Of a stretch of 35,619 nt of DNA, positions 24,223-32,069 are shown piece after piece. The position numbers and the translations under genes were made by a program. The notes below the pieces were generated by a model. That model was not told the origin of the DNA. It saw only the letters and a list, made by a program, of their open reading frames with translations, and searched no databases. Source of the stretch: Alphaproteobacteria bacterium (GTDB taxonomy: Bacteria; Pseudomonadota; Alphaproteobacteria; Rhodobacterales; Rhodobacteraceae); the NCBI GenBank assembly GCA_030424645.1, contig JAUHWP010000020.1:1-35619 (forward strand). The letters are read 5' to 3'. How positions within the stretch are numbered: position 1 is the first letter of the stretch; every line of letters starts with the position of its first letter.

Positions 24223-26373
24223 TCAGCCGCTGCATTTATGGGTCGTTTTGCCCCGCGCACCGCCAAATCCCGTCAATTCGACCCTGAAGCCGAAATCCGT
24301 TGTTGGCGTCACATTAATAGAGGATGTGAAACGACGCGAGAGGGAAAGGTCCACATAAAGGCATTCATTTTGATAGCGCAGCCCCAATCCCGCCCGCGTG
24401 GCCTGCTGTGCCTCAAGATCGAAACTGCCATCGGCCGACACGCGCCAGAAATCGCTGATCTGATAGGCGCCGTTCAGCCGCAATTCGTGTGTCGGGTCGG
24501 GGCGGTTTTCTGCCAGGTCCTCGATCACCCAGATATGGGCGGCGCTGATCTCGAAATTCTCGGCCAGATAGGCGGCGCGGGTTTCGGATTTGGTGACACC
24601 GAAATCGTCGTCCAGAAGGGCGCGGCCCTGAAGCGCGAAACGCCCGCCGATATTGACATGCGCCCCAAGCAGCCAGTCCGACCATTCCCCCGCCAGGCCC
24701 GAGGCATCGGTGAACTGGTCAAACCCGCCTTCACGAAACACCCGCCCGGCGGCCAGCGTGAAGGCCCAGCCGGACGGCGAATGGCGGGTCCAGCTCAGCC
24801 CAAGCGCCGCACGGGCGCCATCCTCGCGCTGGTCCTGTCCGGGGAACCGGTTCAGGTCGAACAGGTTGGCTTCGTCAAACTCGACAAACACGCTGTCTTC
24901 GTTGGGGATGTCGGCGCCGACCTGTTTGGACCAGGCGATATGCGCGACGGGTTCCAGAATATCCACCGCGCCCGAGGCCGCCACCCGCGACATCGGCCAT
25001 CTGAACGTGACCCCGGCAGAGGGTGCGGCGAAGCTTTGTTCGGAATCGAACCGGCTGTCCTGTTCGATCCAATAGACGTTGGCGTCCACGCCCGCCTTGG
25101 CCTCGATCACCAGACCGGCAGGGCCGATCCAGCTGCGGTTCCAGTTCAGCCCGGCGCCCATCCGCGCCATGTCGCGGCCAAGGATGTCCGCGCTGCTTTC
25201 GCGGAAATGCGCCTGCCAGGACAGGTTGCCGCGCACCTCGCCGCCCAGCCATTGGGGGAATAAACGGCGTTCATAGAACGTGTCGATCTGCGCAAAGGGC
25301 AACTGATCGGAAATCGGCAATTCGGATTCGCGCAGCGTGTCGTAACGGGTGATACCGCCGAACACGAATTCGTCCCGCCGCGCCCGCATCACGTTGATCG
25401 CGTTGCGCAGGCGGTCCTGATCGGAATAGCCGTAATCCAGCAGGTAAGCGGGGTCCGAGACCTCTTGCAGTTCGAAACTCAGCGTATAGTCGCGGGGCAG
25501 GGCAAATTCGCCCTCGCCAAAGACATAATACCGCGTCTGGTCGGGCAGAACGCTGTCGCGGCTGATCGCACCGGTAAAGGCGATGTTGCCTGCGCGGAAT
25601 GCCTGGCGATACCGCAGTTCAAGCGTCGTGGTCTTGGCCGCCAGGAACGGGGACAGGGTCAGGTCGGCATGGTCCCCCAGCCGCAGGAAGAACGGCGCCA
25701 CGACCCCCACGCCCAGCGTCGATGTGGTGCGAATGCGGGGCGGCAGGAACCCGGTGGCGCGTTTCAGCGTCGGGTCGGGCAGGCGCAGTCGCGGCAGATA
25801 GAAGATCGGCACATCCGCCACCCGAAGCTGTGCGCCGTGGAAATAGAGCTGCCGCGCCTTTTCGTCATGCACCACGCGGTCGGCCCGGATCTGCCACAAG
25901 GGCACGGGGTTGGTCTTGCACACATGACAGGACGAGGCCACGACGCGGGTCATCTGCGTATAGCGGTCATTCACGCGGTTAAGCTGGGCGGCGGCGATCT
26001 GCAACTGCTCGTTCAACACCAGACGCGCGCTTTTCAGAATGCCGTTGCGCAGGTCCGACGACAGCTCTGCGGCCTCCGCGACAAGGACGGTGCCATCGTC
26101 GCGGGTGATGGTGATCGGGCCTTCGATGCTCAGCTGATCGGTGGTATTGTCATAGACCACGCGCGAGGCGGTCAGGCGCGTCCCCTCGTACAGCACGACC
26201 ACGTTGCCTTGCGCAATCAGGGCGCTGTTGCCGTCGACGCTTACCCGGTCCGCGATCAGGCTGGCCTGACCGGCCATCGCAGTGGGGACCGGCGCGACGG
26301 TGACGACGAAGGCGGCCGCGAGACCCAGCCAGATGCCGGAAAGACCGGCGCGCAGTCTGTGCAGAATGCCCAT
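24223..26373 (-). CDS. lptD: LPS-assembly outer membrane protein LptD
   Basis: A 716-residue protein that receives LPS from the periplasmic bridge and inserts it in the outer leaflet. A signal peptide ends near AMAG (about residue 35). The N-terminal LptA-like domain (QASLIADRVSVDGNSALIAQGNVVV) is followed by a short linker with C149 and C152 (SSCHVCKTNP). A large C-terminal beta-barrel follows with alternating aromatic strands. C671 (NECLYVD) and C714 near the end (KCSG) are the other cysteines, so four in total are available for the disulphides that activate LptD, though arranged unlike E. coli. The start at 26373 is set by the TGATG junction with lptG; the frame upstream lies within lptG. 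Confidence 0.94.
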   Translation of the reverse strand: MGILHRLRAGLSGIWLGLAAAFVVTVAPVPTAMAGQASLIADRVSVDGNSALIAQGNVVVLYEGTRLTASRVVYDNTTDQLSIEGPITITRDDGTVLVAEAAELSSDLRNGILKSARLVLNEQLQIAAAQLNRVNDRYTQMTRVVASSCHVCKTNPVPLWQIRADRVVHDEKARQLYFHGAQLRVADVPIFYLPRLRLPDPTLKRATGFLPPRIRTTSTLGVGVVAPFFLRLGDHADLTLSPFLAAKTTTLELRYRQAFRAGNIAFTGAISRDSVLPDQTRYYVFGEGEFALPRDYTLSFELQEVSDPAYLLDYGYSDQDRLRNAINVMRARRDEFVFGGITRYDTLRESELPISDQLPFAQIDTFYERRLFPQWLGGEVRGNLSWQAHFRESSADILGRDMARMGAGLNWNRSWIGPAGLVIEAKAGVDANVYWIEQDSRFDSEQSFAAPSAGVTFRWPMSRVAASGAVDILEPVAHIAWSKQVGADIPNEDSVFVEFDEANLFDLNRFPGQDQREDGARAALGLSWTRHSPSGWAFTLAAGRVFREGGFDQFTDASGLAGEWSDWLLGAHVNIGGRFALQGRALLDDDFGVTKSETRAAYLAENFEISAAHIWVIEDLAENRPDPTHELRLNGAYQISDFWRVSADGSFDLEAQQATRAGLGLRYQNECLYVDLSLSRRFTSSINVTPTTDFGFRVELTGFGGARGKTTHKCSG

Positions 26374-27470
26374 CACCCGTCCTCCAGATGCAGAAGAAGC
26401 CCCATGGGCATCATGATGGCGGCAATGGGCGGGATCCACGCCGCCAGCAGCACCGGGATTTGACCGTTTTCACCCAGGATCTGTGCAAAGTTGCGAATGA
26501 AATAGGCGCCGAACCCCATCGTCAGGGCAAACAGCACCATGATCCCGGTGCGGCCAAACCGGGTGTGGCGCATGGTGAAACCGGCACCGATCAGCACCAT
26601 CGCGACCAGAAAGAACGGTGTCGCAAGCTCCATGTGAAACCAGACCTGATGGGCGCGGGCCGAAAACCCGGCGGCTTCCAGCTGGCGGATGAAGCGCGGC
26701 ATGTCCCAGATCGAAATCGAACTTGGCTTGCCGAAACTGTCCCTGATCTGTTCCTGCGTCAGGTTGGACTCGACCAGATATTCGTCGAAGGATTCGGCTT
26801 CCATTTCCGGGTTGTCGGCGTTTTGCAGGTCCCAGACCTTGGCCCCGGTCAACATCCATTGCCCGGGTTCAAGCTTGGCGGTCTTCGCTTCGATCCGCAG
26901 GGTCGGAAGCCCGTCCGGCGCGAAGGAAAAAAAGGTCACGCCCGACAGGCTGGTGCCCTCAAGGTCCGAGCGGGTGGCGCGGATCACCGTCTGACCGTCC
27001 TCGTTGCCCTGCCTGAGCCACACCCCCTCGGTCGAGATCGACAGGACCGAGCCGCCGGTGCCCTTGTATTGCGCCGAGATGCGTTCGTATTTCTTCGATG
27101 TCGCGGCCGCGATCGGATTGCCCACGGCAACGGCGATCAGCCCGAACAGAAAGACGGTCAGCGCCGGTGAGATCAGCGTGTTCAGCGCGGATCGTCCGGC
27201 GGCACGTGTCACCACCATTTCGGAACTGCGCGATAGGCTGAGAAACATCCAGAGCGTCGCCAGGATGACGATCAGGGGCAGGATGCGATACATCCAGACC
27301 GGGGCGTTCAACAGGGTCAGCCCAAGGATATTGCCGAACCCGACCGCCGCGCTGTCAAATCGGCGCATGCTTTCCACCATATCCAGCAGGACGAAGATCA
27401 TGCCCAGCACCAGAAGCATGGTCAGGAAGGCAAACAGGAAACGCCGCGCGATATAAATGTGAAGTTTCAT
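26373..27470 (-). CDS. lptG: LPS export ABC transporter permease LptG
   Basis: A 365-residue inner-membrane permease that, with LptF and the ATPase LptB, extracts LPS from the inner membrane. Three membrane helices near the N-terminus (after MKLHIYIARRFLFAF), a periplasmic jellyroll domain (about residues 130-260, containing GTGGSVLSISTEGVWLRQG) and three C-terminal helices match the YjgP/YjgQ fold. The coupling-helix region SLSRSSEMVVTRAAGRS between helices two and three is typical. The start at 27470 comes from an ATGA overlap with lptF. The longer open frame upstream belongs to lptF in another register. lptB is not in this window. Confidence 0.94.
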   Translation of the reverse strand: MKLHIYIARRFLFAFLTMLLVLGMIFVLLDMVESMRRFDSAAVGFGNILGLTLLNAPVWMYRILPLIVILATLWMFLSLSRSSEMVVTRAAGRSALNTLISPALTVFLFGLIAVAVGNPIAAATSKKYERISAQYKGTGGSVLSISTEGVWLRQGNEDGQTVIRATRSDLEGTSLSGVTFFSFAPDGLPTLRIEAKTAKLEPGQWMLTGAKVWDLQNADNPEMEAESFDEYLVESNLTQEQIRDSFGKPSSISIWDMPRFIRQLEAAGFSARAHQVWFHMELATPFFLVAMVLIGAGFTMRHTRFGRTGIMVLFALTMGFGAYFIRNFAQILGENGQIPVLLAAWIPPIAAIMMPMGLLLHLEDG

Positions 27471-28630
27471 GCGACACCTTCCGCCGGGAGCCGGGACAGT
27501 TCGCGCAGGGTGCGTCGCCGCCGCCGCATATCGCGGGGCGACGGGCGGCTGGCCATGATCAGGATCACGATGTTCAGAACCGCACCCACACCGGTCGCGA
27601 CATAGACAAGCCACAGATGGCTGGCATTGCGGCGGGCAAGGTCCAGCATGGTGTTGTCCAGCGTCTGCAAAAGCGCAACCGCGCCCAGTGCCAGCACCAC
27701 CTGCCGCCACAGACCGAACCGGCTGAACCCGGCCACGATCAGCATCGAAAATCCGGTCATCGCGGTTACGATCGAATAAAGCGCCTGCGCATTGCGGAAA
27801 TGCCCCTCGGCGCGCAGGGCGGCGCGGGTTTCACCGGTTTCGGACAGCGTGGCATCGGGCGGGTTCAGAAGCTCGGGCGTATAGATCTGGGTGACGGTGC
27901 GATTGCCGCCGATGGGACCCGACAGCAGCGCCGAGATATCATAGGTGAAGTTCCTGAACCCGGTCGTCGACAGGCGTTGCGATTTCGAACTCAGAACCTG
28001 CGCCAACCCGTCGAACATGATCAGGCGCGGCCCGGCATCGGTGCGCAGGATCAGGGCCTTCTTGGCGGTATAGGTGTATTTCTGCGCGTCGTTGCGTTCA
28101 TCGGACAGGAAGATATCCAGAAGCTCGCCCGCCGGGCTGATCTCGCGAATATACAGGGTCACGCCTTCGACCGGGTGCACGAAGCTGCCTTCGGTCAGGA
28201 ACCGTGCGGTGATGTTTTCGGCGATTTCGGCTTGCCGCTCGGCAAAGCGCAACTGGCTCATCGGCACCAGCACATGGGTCAGGACCAGCATGAACAGCGC
28301 GGTAAACACCCCGAAAACCAGAACCGGGCGAGCCAGCCGAAACGGGCCGAACCCCGCCGACTGCGCCACCACCAACTCGCTTTCCGAATTCAGCCGGTTC
28401 GTCACCGACACCGCGGCGGCGAACGAGGCAATCGGGATGATGAACACGATCACACCCGGCACGATCATCGCCGAAAACTCAAGGAACACCATGGCGGTCT
28501 GCCCGTTGGCGATCAACTGGTCGAACAGCCGAACCGCCCGGTTCACCCAGAAGAGCAGAACCAGCACCAGCCCGTAAAAGCCAAACAGCAAGATCAACTG
28601 CGACAGCATATAGCGGTCGAATCTGGCCAC
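27467..28630 (-). CDS. lptF: LPS export ABC transporter permease LptF
   Basis: A 387-residue partner permease of LptG, with the same plan: helices at both ends, a periplasmic jellyroll domain in the middle (FLTEGSFVHPVEGVTLYIREIS) and the coupling segment RLNSESELVVAQSAGFGPF. It ends in a basic tail (RRRRRTLRELSRLP). The start is placed at GTG 28630 (ARFDRYMLSQL), because a GGGGG run lies five bases upstream and the family usually begins near the RFDRYMLSQL motif. An ATG at 28654 eight codons upstream is the alternative. It heads the operon lptF-lptG-lptD-surA-pdxA-rsmA, so the promoter should lie in 28631-28762, shared with divergent pepA. Confidence 0.93.
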   Translation of the reverse strand: MARFDRYMLSQLILLFGFYGLVLVLLFWVNRAVRLFDQLIANGQTAMVFLEFSAMIVPGVIVFIIPIASFAAAVSVTNRLNSESELVVAQSAGFGPFRLARPVLVFGVFTALFMLVLTHVLVPMSQLRFAERQAEIAENITARFLTEGSFVHPVEGVTLYIREISPAGELLDIFLSDERNDAQKYTYTAKKALILRTDAGPRLIMFDGLAQVLSSKSQRLSTTGFRNFTYDISALLSGPIGGNRTVTQIYTPELLNPPDATLSETGETRAALRAEGHFRNAQALYSIVTAMTGFSMLIVAGFSRFGLWRQVVLALGAVALLQTLDNTMLDLARRNASHLWLVYVATGVGAVLNIVILIMASRPSPRDMRRRRRTLRELSRLPAEGVA

Positions 28631-28762
28631 GTTACCCCCGGTGAACCCCAACATGTTGTGTGTCGTGTTCTAACCCATCCCCGTGCCGGGGAAAACTGCT
28701 ATCTGGTCATTCGTTGCGTGGCTGGATAGGTATGGCAAAAGATTGCCTGAAAGGAATGTCAC

Positions 28763-30241
28763 ATGACGACCCCGATCCAGCCTGTATTCAGCGAAGTCAA
28801 CCTTGATGCCATCGGCGCGCATGATGGCGGCGTGACGGTTGTCTTGTCCGATCCGGGCAAGCTGCATCCGGCGGCGCGACGGGTCAACAAGCTGACCCGC
28901 GGTGCGTTGCTGCGCTTTACCGAAAGCGAGACTTTCGAGAAGATGAAGGATGGCGATGCGCATGAGCTGGCCTTTCCGACCGGGATGAAGGCCGAGGCCG
29001 TGCAGGTGATCCGGCTGGCCCCGCGCGCCGATCTGAACATCGCACGCAAAGCAGGTGGCGCCATCGGCAAGTCCATGGCCGGCAAGGATGTTCTGGTTCT
29101 GGCGGGGCCGTTGAAACATGCCGACGATCTGGCGCTTGGGGCGGTTCTGCGGGCCTATGCGTTTACGGATCACAAGACCGACAAGGACGCCGACCCCGCA
29201 CCCGGCAGCCTGACGGTGATGGTGTCGCGGGTCGATCAGTTCGATGGCGCCGCCGACCGTATTGCCGCGCTGAGCGATGGGGTTTTCTTCACCCGCGACC
29301 TGGTGAACGAACCGGCCAACGTCCTGACCACCACCGAATTCGCTGACCGGCTGGTTGCGCTGCAAAACCTTGGCATAGGGGTCAAGGTGCTGGACGAGGA
29401 CGCGTTGGAGAAGCTGGGGATGCGGGCGCTGCTGGCCGTGGGCCAGGGGTCCGAGTCGCCTTCGAAAGTCGTTGTGATGGAATGGATGGGGGGCGAAAAG
29501 GACATTGCCCCGTTGGCCCTGGTCGGCAAGGGCGTCGTGTTCGACACAGGCGGCATCAGCCTGAAACCGGGCGCGGGCATGGAAGACATGACCATGGATA
29601 TGGGCGGCGCGGGCACCGTGGCGGGCGTGATGAAGACGCTGGCCACCCGCAAGGCCAAGGCCAATGTCGTGGGTCTGGTCGGCCTGGTCGAAAACATGCC
29701 CGACGGTCGTGCACAGCGCCCCGGCGACATCGTGACCTCGATGAAGGGCGACACGATCGAGGTGATCAATACCGACGCCGAGGGGCGGCTCGTCCTGTGT
29801 GATGTCATGTGGTATGCGCAGGAAGAATACAAACCTGCCGGGATGATTGATCTGGCAACCCTGACCGGCGCGATCATCATCGGGCTGGGGCACGAAAACA
29901 CCGGCGTCTTCTCGAACGACGATACCCTGTGCGACGGGCTTCTGGATGCCGCGAAAGCCGAAGGCGAAGGCGCGTGGCGGATGCCGATGGGGCCGGGCTA
30001 TGACCAGCTGATCAAATCGAACAAGGCCGATATGAAAAACGTCGGTGGTCGTGCTGCCGGGTCGATCACGGCAGCGCAGTTCCTTGGCCGCTTTGTCAAG
30101 GAAGGCCAGCCCTGGATTCACCTGGATATCGCAGGCACTGCGCAGGTGGCACAGGACGGGCCGCTGGCGCCGAAAGGGGCGACCGGCTGGGGCGTTCTGG
30201 CGCTGAACCGTCTTGTGCAGGATATGTTCGAGGCCGAATGA
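28763..30241 (+). CDS. pepA: Leucyl aminopeptidase (M17) PepA
   Basis: A 492-residue cytosolic metallopeptidase that removes N-terminal residues, especially Leu; in some bacteria it also binds DNA. The N-terminal macro-like domain is followed by the catalytic domain. There, LVGKGVVFDTGGISLKP has the metal-binding lysine and aspartate, DMTMDMGGAGTVAGVM follows, and NTDAEGRLVLCD is the M17 signature with the catalytic Asp, Glu and Arg. GAIIIGLGHENTGVFSN is also present. The ATG at 28763 has AAAGGAATG upstream. The stop is followed one base later by holC, a widely conserved pair. It is divergent from lptF. Confidence 0.96.
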   Translation: MTTPIQPVFSEVNLDAIGAHDGGVTVVLSDPGKLHPAARRVNKLTRGALLRFTESETFEKMKDGDAHELAFPTGMKAEAVQVIRLAPRADLNIARKAGGAIGKSMAGKDVLVLAGPLKHADDLALGAVLRAYAFTDHKTDKDADPAPGSLTVMVSRVDQFDGAADRIAALSDGVFFTRDLVNEPANVLTTTEFADRLVALQNLGIGVKVLDEDALEKLGMRALLAVGQGSESPSKVVVMEWMGGEKDIAPLALVGKGVVFDTGGISLKPGAGMEDMTMDMGGAGTVAGVMKTLATRKAKANVVGLVGLVENMPDGRAQRPGDIVTSMKGDTIEVINTDAEGRLVLCDVMWYAQEEYKPAGMIDLATLTGAIIIGLGHENTGVFSNDDTLCDGLLDAAKAEGEGAWRMPMGPGYDQLIKSNKADMKNVGGRAAGSITAAQFLGRFVKEGQPWIHLDIAGTAQVAQDGPLAPKGATGWGVLALNRLVQDMFEAE

Positions 30242-30242
30242 C

Positions 30243-30755
30243 GTGTCAGACCCGGCAACAGAAGCCGCAAACGGGCAGGGTGCGCCGCAGGAGACGACCG
30301 GCGAGGTCTTCTTCTATCACATGACGCGCAGCCCGCTTGAGGCGACCTTGCCGGTGCTGTTGCAAAGATCGTTGCAGGCGGGTTGGAAAATCTGCCTGCG
30401 CGGCACAGACCCGAAGCGCATGGCGTGGCTGGACGAACGGCTCTGGACGGTGTCGGATGACGGGTTCCTGCCGCATGGATTGTCCGGTGGCCCGCATGAT
30501 GCAGATCAGCCCGTTTTGCTGACCACGGATGCGACCCTGACCAATGGTGCCGACGCGCTGATTTCGGTCGATGGGGCCGCGATCAGCGCCGGTGAAATGG
30601 CTGGGCTGACGCGCGTCAGCATCCTTTTCGACGGCAATGACCCGGACGCGGTGGCCCATGCCCGGACCCAGTGGAAAGAGGTTGTTGCCGCAGGCTGCAC
30701 CGCGAAATACTGGAGCCAGGAAAGCGGTCGGTGGGAGATGAAGGCCAGCTCGTAA
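30243..30755 (+). CDS. holC: DNA polymerase III chi subunit HolC
   Basis: A 170-residue clamp-loader accessory that links the polymerase III holoenzyme to single-strand-binding protein. The family part begins at EVFFYHMTRSPLEATLPVLLQRSLQAG and continues through ICLRGTDPKRMAWLDERLWT, DGFLPHGL and VSILFDGNDPDAVAHARTQWK, with a C-terminal YWSQESGRWEM that is typical of alphaproteobacterial chi. A 20-residue N-terminal extension precedes it. The start is GTG 30243, one base after the pepA stop; no internal ATG would keep the FFYH strand. The gene ends 28 bases before the end of the convergent protease gene. Confidence 0.9.
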   Translation: MSDPATEAANGQGAPQETTGEVFFYHMTRSPLEATLPVLLQRSLQAGWKICLRGTDPKRMAWLDERLWTVSDDGFLPHGLSGGPHDADQPVLLTTDATLTNGADALISVDGAAISAGEMAGLTRVSILFDGNDPDAVAHARTQWKEVVAAGCTAKYWSQESGRWEMKASS

Positions 30756-30783
30756 AGCGCTGTCATAGAAAGGTTCTGATGGG

Positions 30784-31371
30784 TTAGCCGCCGCGCGTCA
30801 GGATCAGCCTGTCGCGTTCGATCTCGATCCTCTCGAACCGCTGCAAATAATCGTTGCCCAGCAGTGATCCCGGCATTTCACCGTCATTCACCCAGACTTC
30901 CACGCCGAAATCCTCGATCCCCAGCAACTCGACCCGTGCGATACGGGCAGGTGCGGTGCGAACCGGTCCATTGGCGCTCATCGCGCGGCCGAAAAAGCGC
31001 AACGCGTCCATCTGCACGCCCGCGCGCAGGGCATCTTCCTTGGTCAGCACGATCTGGCTGGCGCCGGTGTCGACGACAAAGTCAATCGGTTGGCCGTTCA
31101 TCAGAAGCGTGGCATAGAAATGACCATCGTCGGCACGAGGCAACACGATCTGGCCGGTTTCCTGCACCACGCTTTGCCGGGGGGTGATGTCGTTTCGAAT
31201 ATCCTGCCACAGCCCGACCCCGGCCATGGCCCCGATGAAGATCAGCCCCCAGATCAGGGCATGGCGAAAGGTCTGGCCGATGTTCTTGCGGTTTTCGGCG
31301 ATGAAATACCCGCCCACAGCCACCAGAAGCAGGGTCAGGTAAATCGCACGTGCATAGTCGTCACCGGTCAT
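30784..31371 (-). CDS. Membrane-anchored retropepsin-like aspartic protease
   Basis: A 195-residue protein of the TIGR02281-type clan AA aspartic protease family. Two membrane segments occupy the N-terminus (about residues 8-25 and 35-55). The single protease domain follows: FYATLLMNGQPIDFVVDTGASQIVLT carries the catalytic DTGA motif (D about 104), with GSLLGNDYLQRFERIEIERDRLIL as the second conserved half. A single catalytic motif means it must act as a dimer if active. Orientation of the domain (cytoplasm or periplasm) cannot be fixed from sequence, but two transmembrane helices would leave both ends on the same side. Function is unknown. The start codon is at 31371. It shares strand with marC, 75 bases away. 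Confidence 0.86.
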   Translation of the reverse strand: MTGDDYARAIYLTLLLVAVGGYFIAENRKNIGQTFRHALIWGLIFIGAMAGVGLWQDIRNDITPRQSVVQETGQIVLPRADDGHFYATLLMNGQPIDFVVDTGASQIVLTKEDALRAGVQMDALRFFGRAMSANGPVRTAPARIARVELLGIEDFGVEVWVNDGEMPGSLLGNDYLQRFERIEIERDRLILTRGG

Positions 31372-31446
31372 ACGGCTCTCCGGGGTCGTTACCCTGAAAA
31401 TATAGGAAGCCGCTGGACCGTTGTCATCGGGGCAAGGCGCCGCGCA

Positions 31447-32067
31447 TTACCCCATCAGGCCGAAATCGCGCAATCCATCCAGAATGAACTGAACCGCCAG
31501 CGCCGACAGCAGCATCCCCAGCAGCCGGGTGACAACCTTGATCCCGGTCTCCCGCAGCACATGTTCAAGCAGCGAGGCCGCATTGAACAAAATGAACGCG
31601 ATCAGCAGAACCAGCGCCATCACCGTCAGCGCAAGGGCAACACCGGACAGACCATCGCCTTGCCCCGCAAGCAGGATCACCGTTGCGATCGACCCCGGAC
31701 CGGCAATCAACGGGATTGCCAGCGGAAATACCGATGGATCGTCGTCGCCGCTGCCCTCTTCGGACTGATCCTTGCGCCGCCGGGTGCGCCGCTCGAACAG
31801 CATGTCCAGCGCCAGAAGCAGCAGCAGGATACCGCCCGAGATGCGAAAGGCGGGCATCGAGATGCCAAGGAAGTTCAGAACATTTTCCCCGAGAAAGGCA
31901 AAGAGGAGCAGCAGAAATCCAGCCGTCCCACAGGCCCGCAGCGCAATCGCGCGCCGCTCGCGCTTGGTTCTGCCTTGTGTCAGCGCCATGAACAAAGGTG
32001 TGATGCCGATCGGGTCCATCACCACGAACAGCGTCACAAAGGCGGGGATGAAAAGATCAAGATCCAT
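31447..32067 (-). CDS. marC: MarC family integral membrane protein
   Basis: A 206-residue protein with about six membrane segments. VTLFVVMDPIGITPLFMALTQG near the N-terminus and PLAIPLIAGPGSIATVILLAGQ at about 114-135 are the two hallmark MarC motifs, and the end has RLLGMLLSALAVQFILDGL. A charged stretch (FERRTRRRKDQSEEGSGDDD) joins the third and fourth helices. The family was named for an E. coli antibiotic-resistance locus but no transport activity has been assigned with certainty. The start is ATG 32067, two bases after the ABC-F stop; the TTG at 32073 is an alternative. It is coupled to the ABC-F gene upstream. Confidence 0.9.
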   Translation of the reverse strand: MDLDLFIPAFVTLFVVMDPIGITPLFMALTQGRTKRERRAIALRACGTAGFLLLLFAFLGENVLNFLGISMPAFRISGGILLLLLALDMLFERRTRRRKDQSEEGSGDDDPSVFPLAIPLIAGPGSIATVILLAGQGDGLSGVALALTVMALVLLIAFILFNAASLLEHVLRETGIKVVTRLLGMLLSALAVQFILDGLRDFGLMG

Positions 32068-32069
32068 GC

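Noticed and set aside
27470-27710. 80-residue N-terminal extension of lptG
   Set aside because: It lies out of frame within lptF, has Pro/Gly/Ala/Arg shadow composition, and the LptG fold begins at MKLHIYIARRF with an ATGA overlap.
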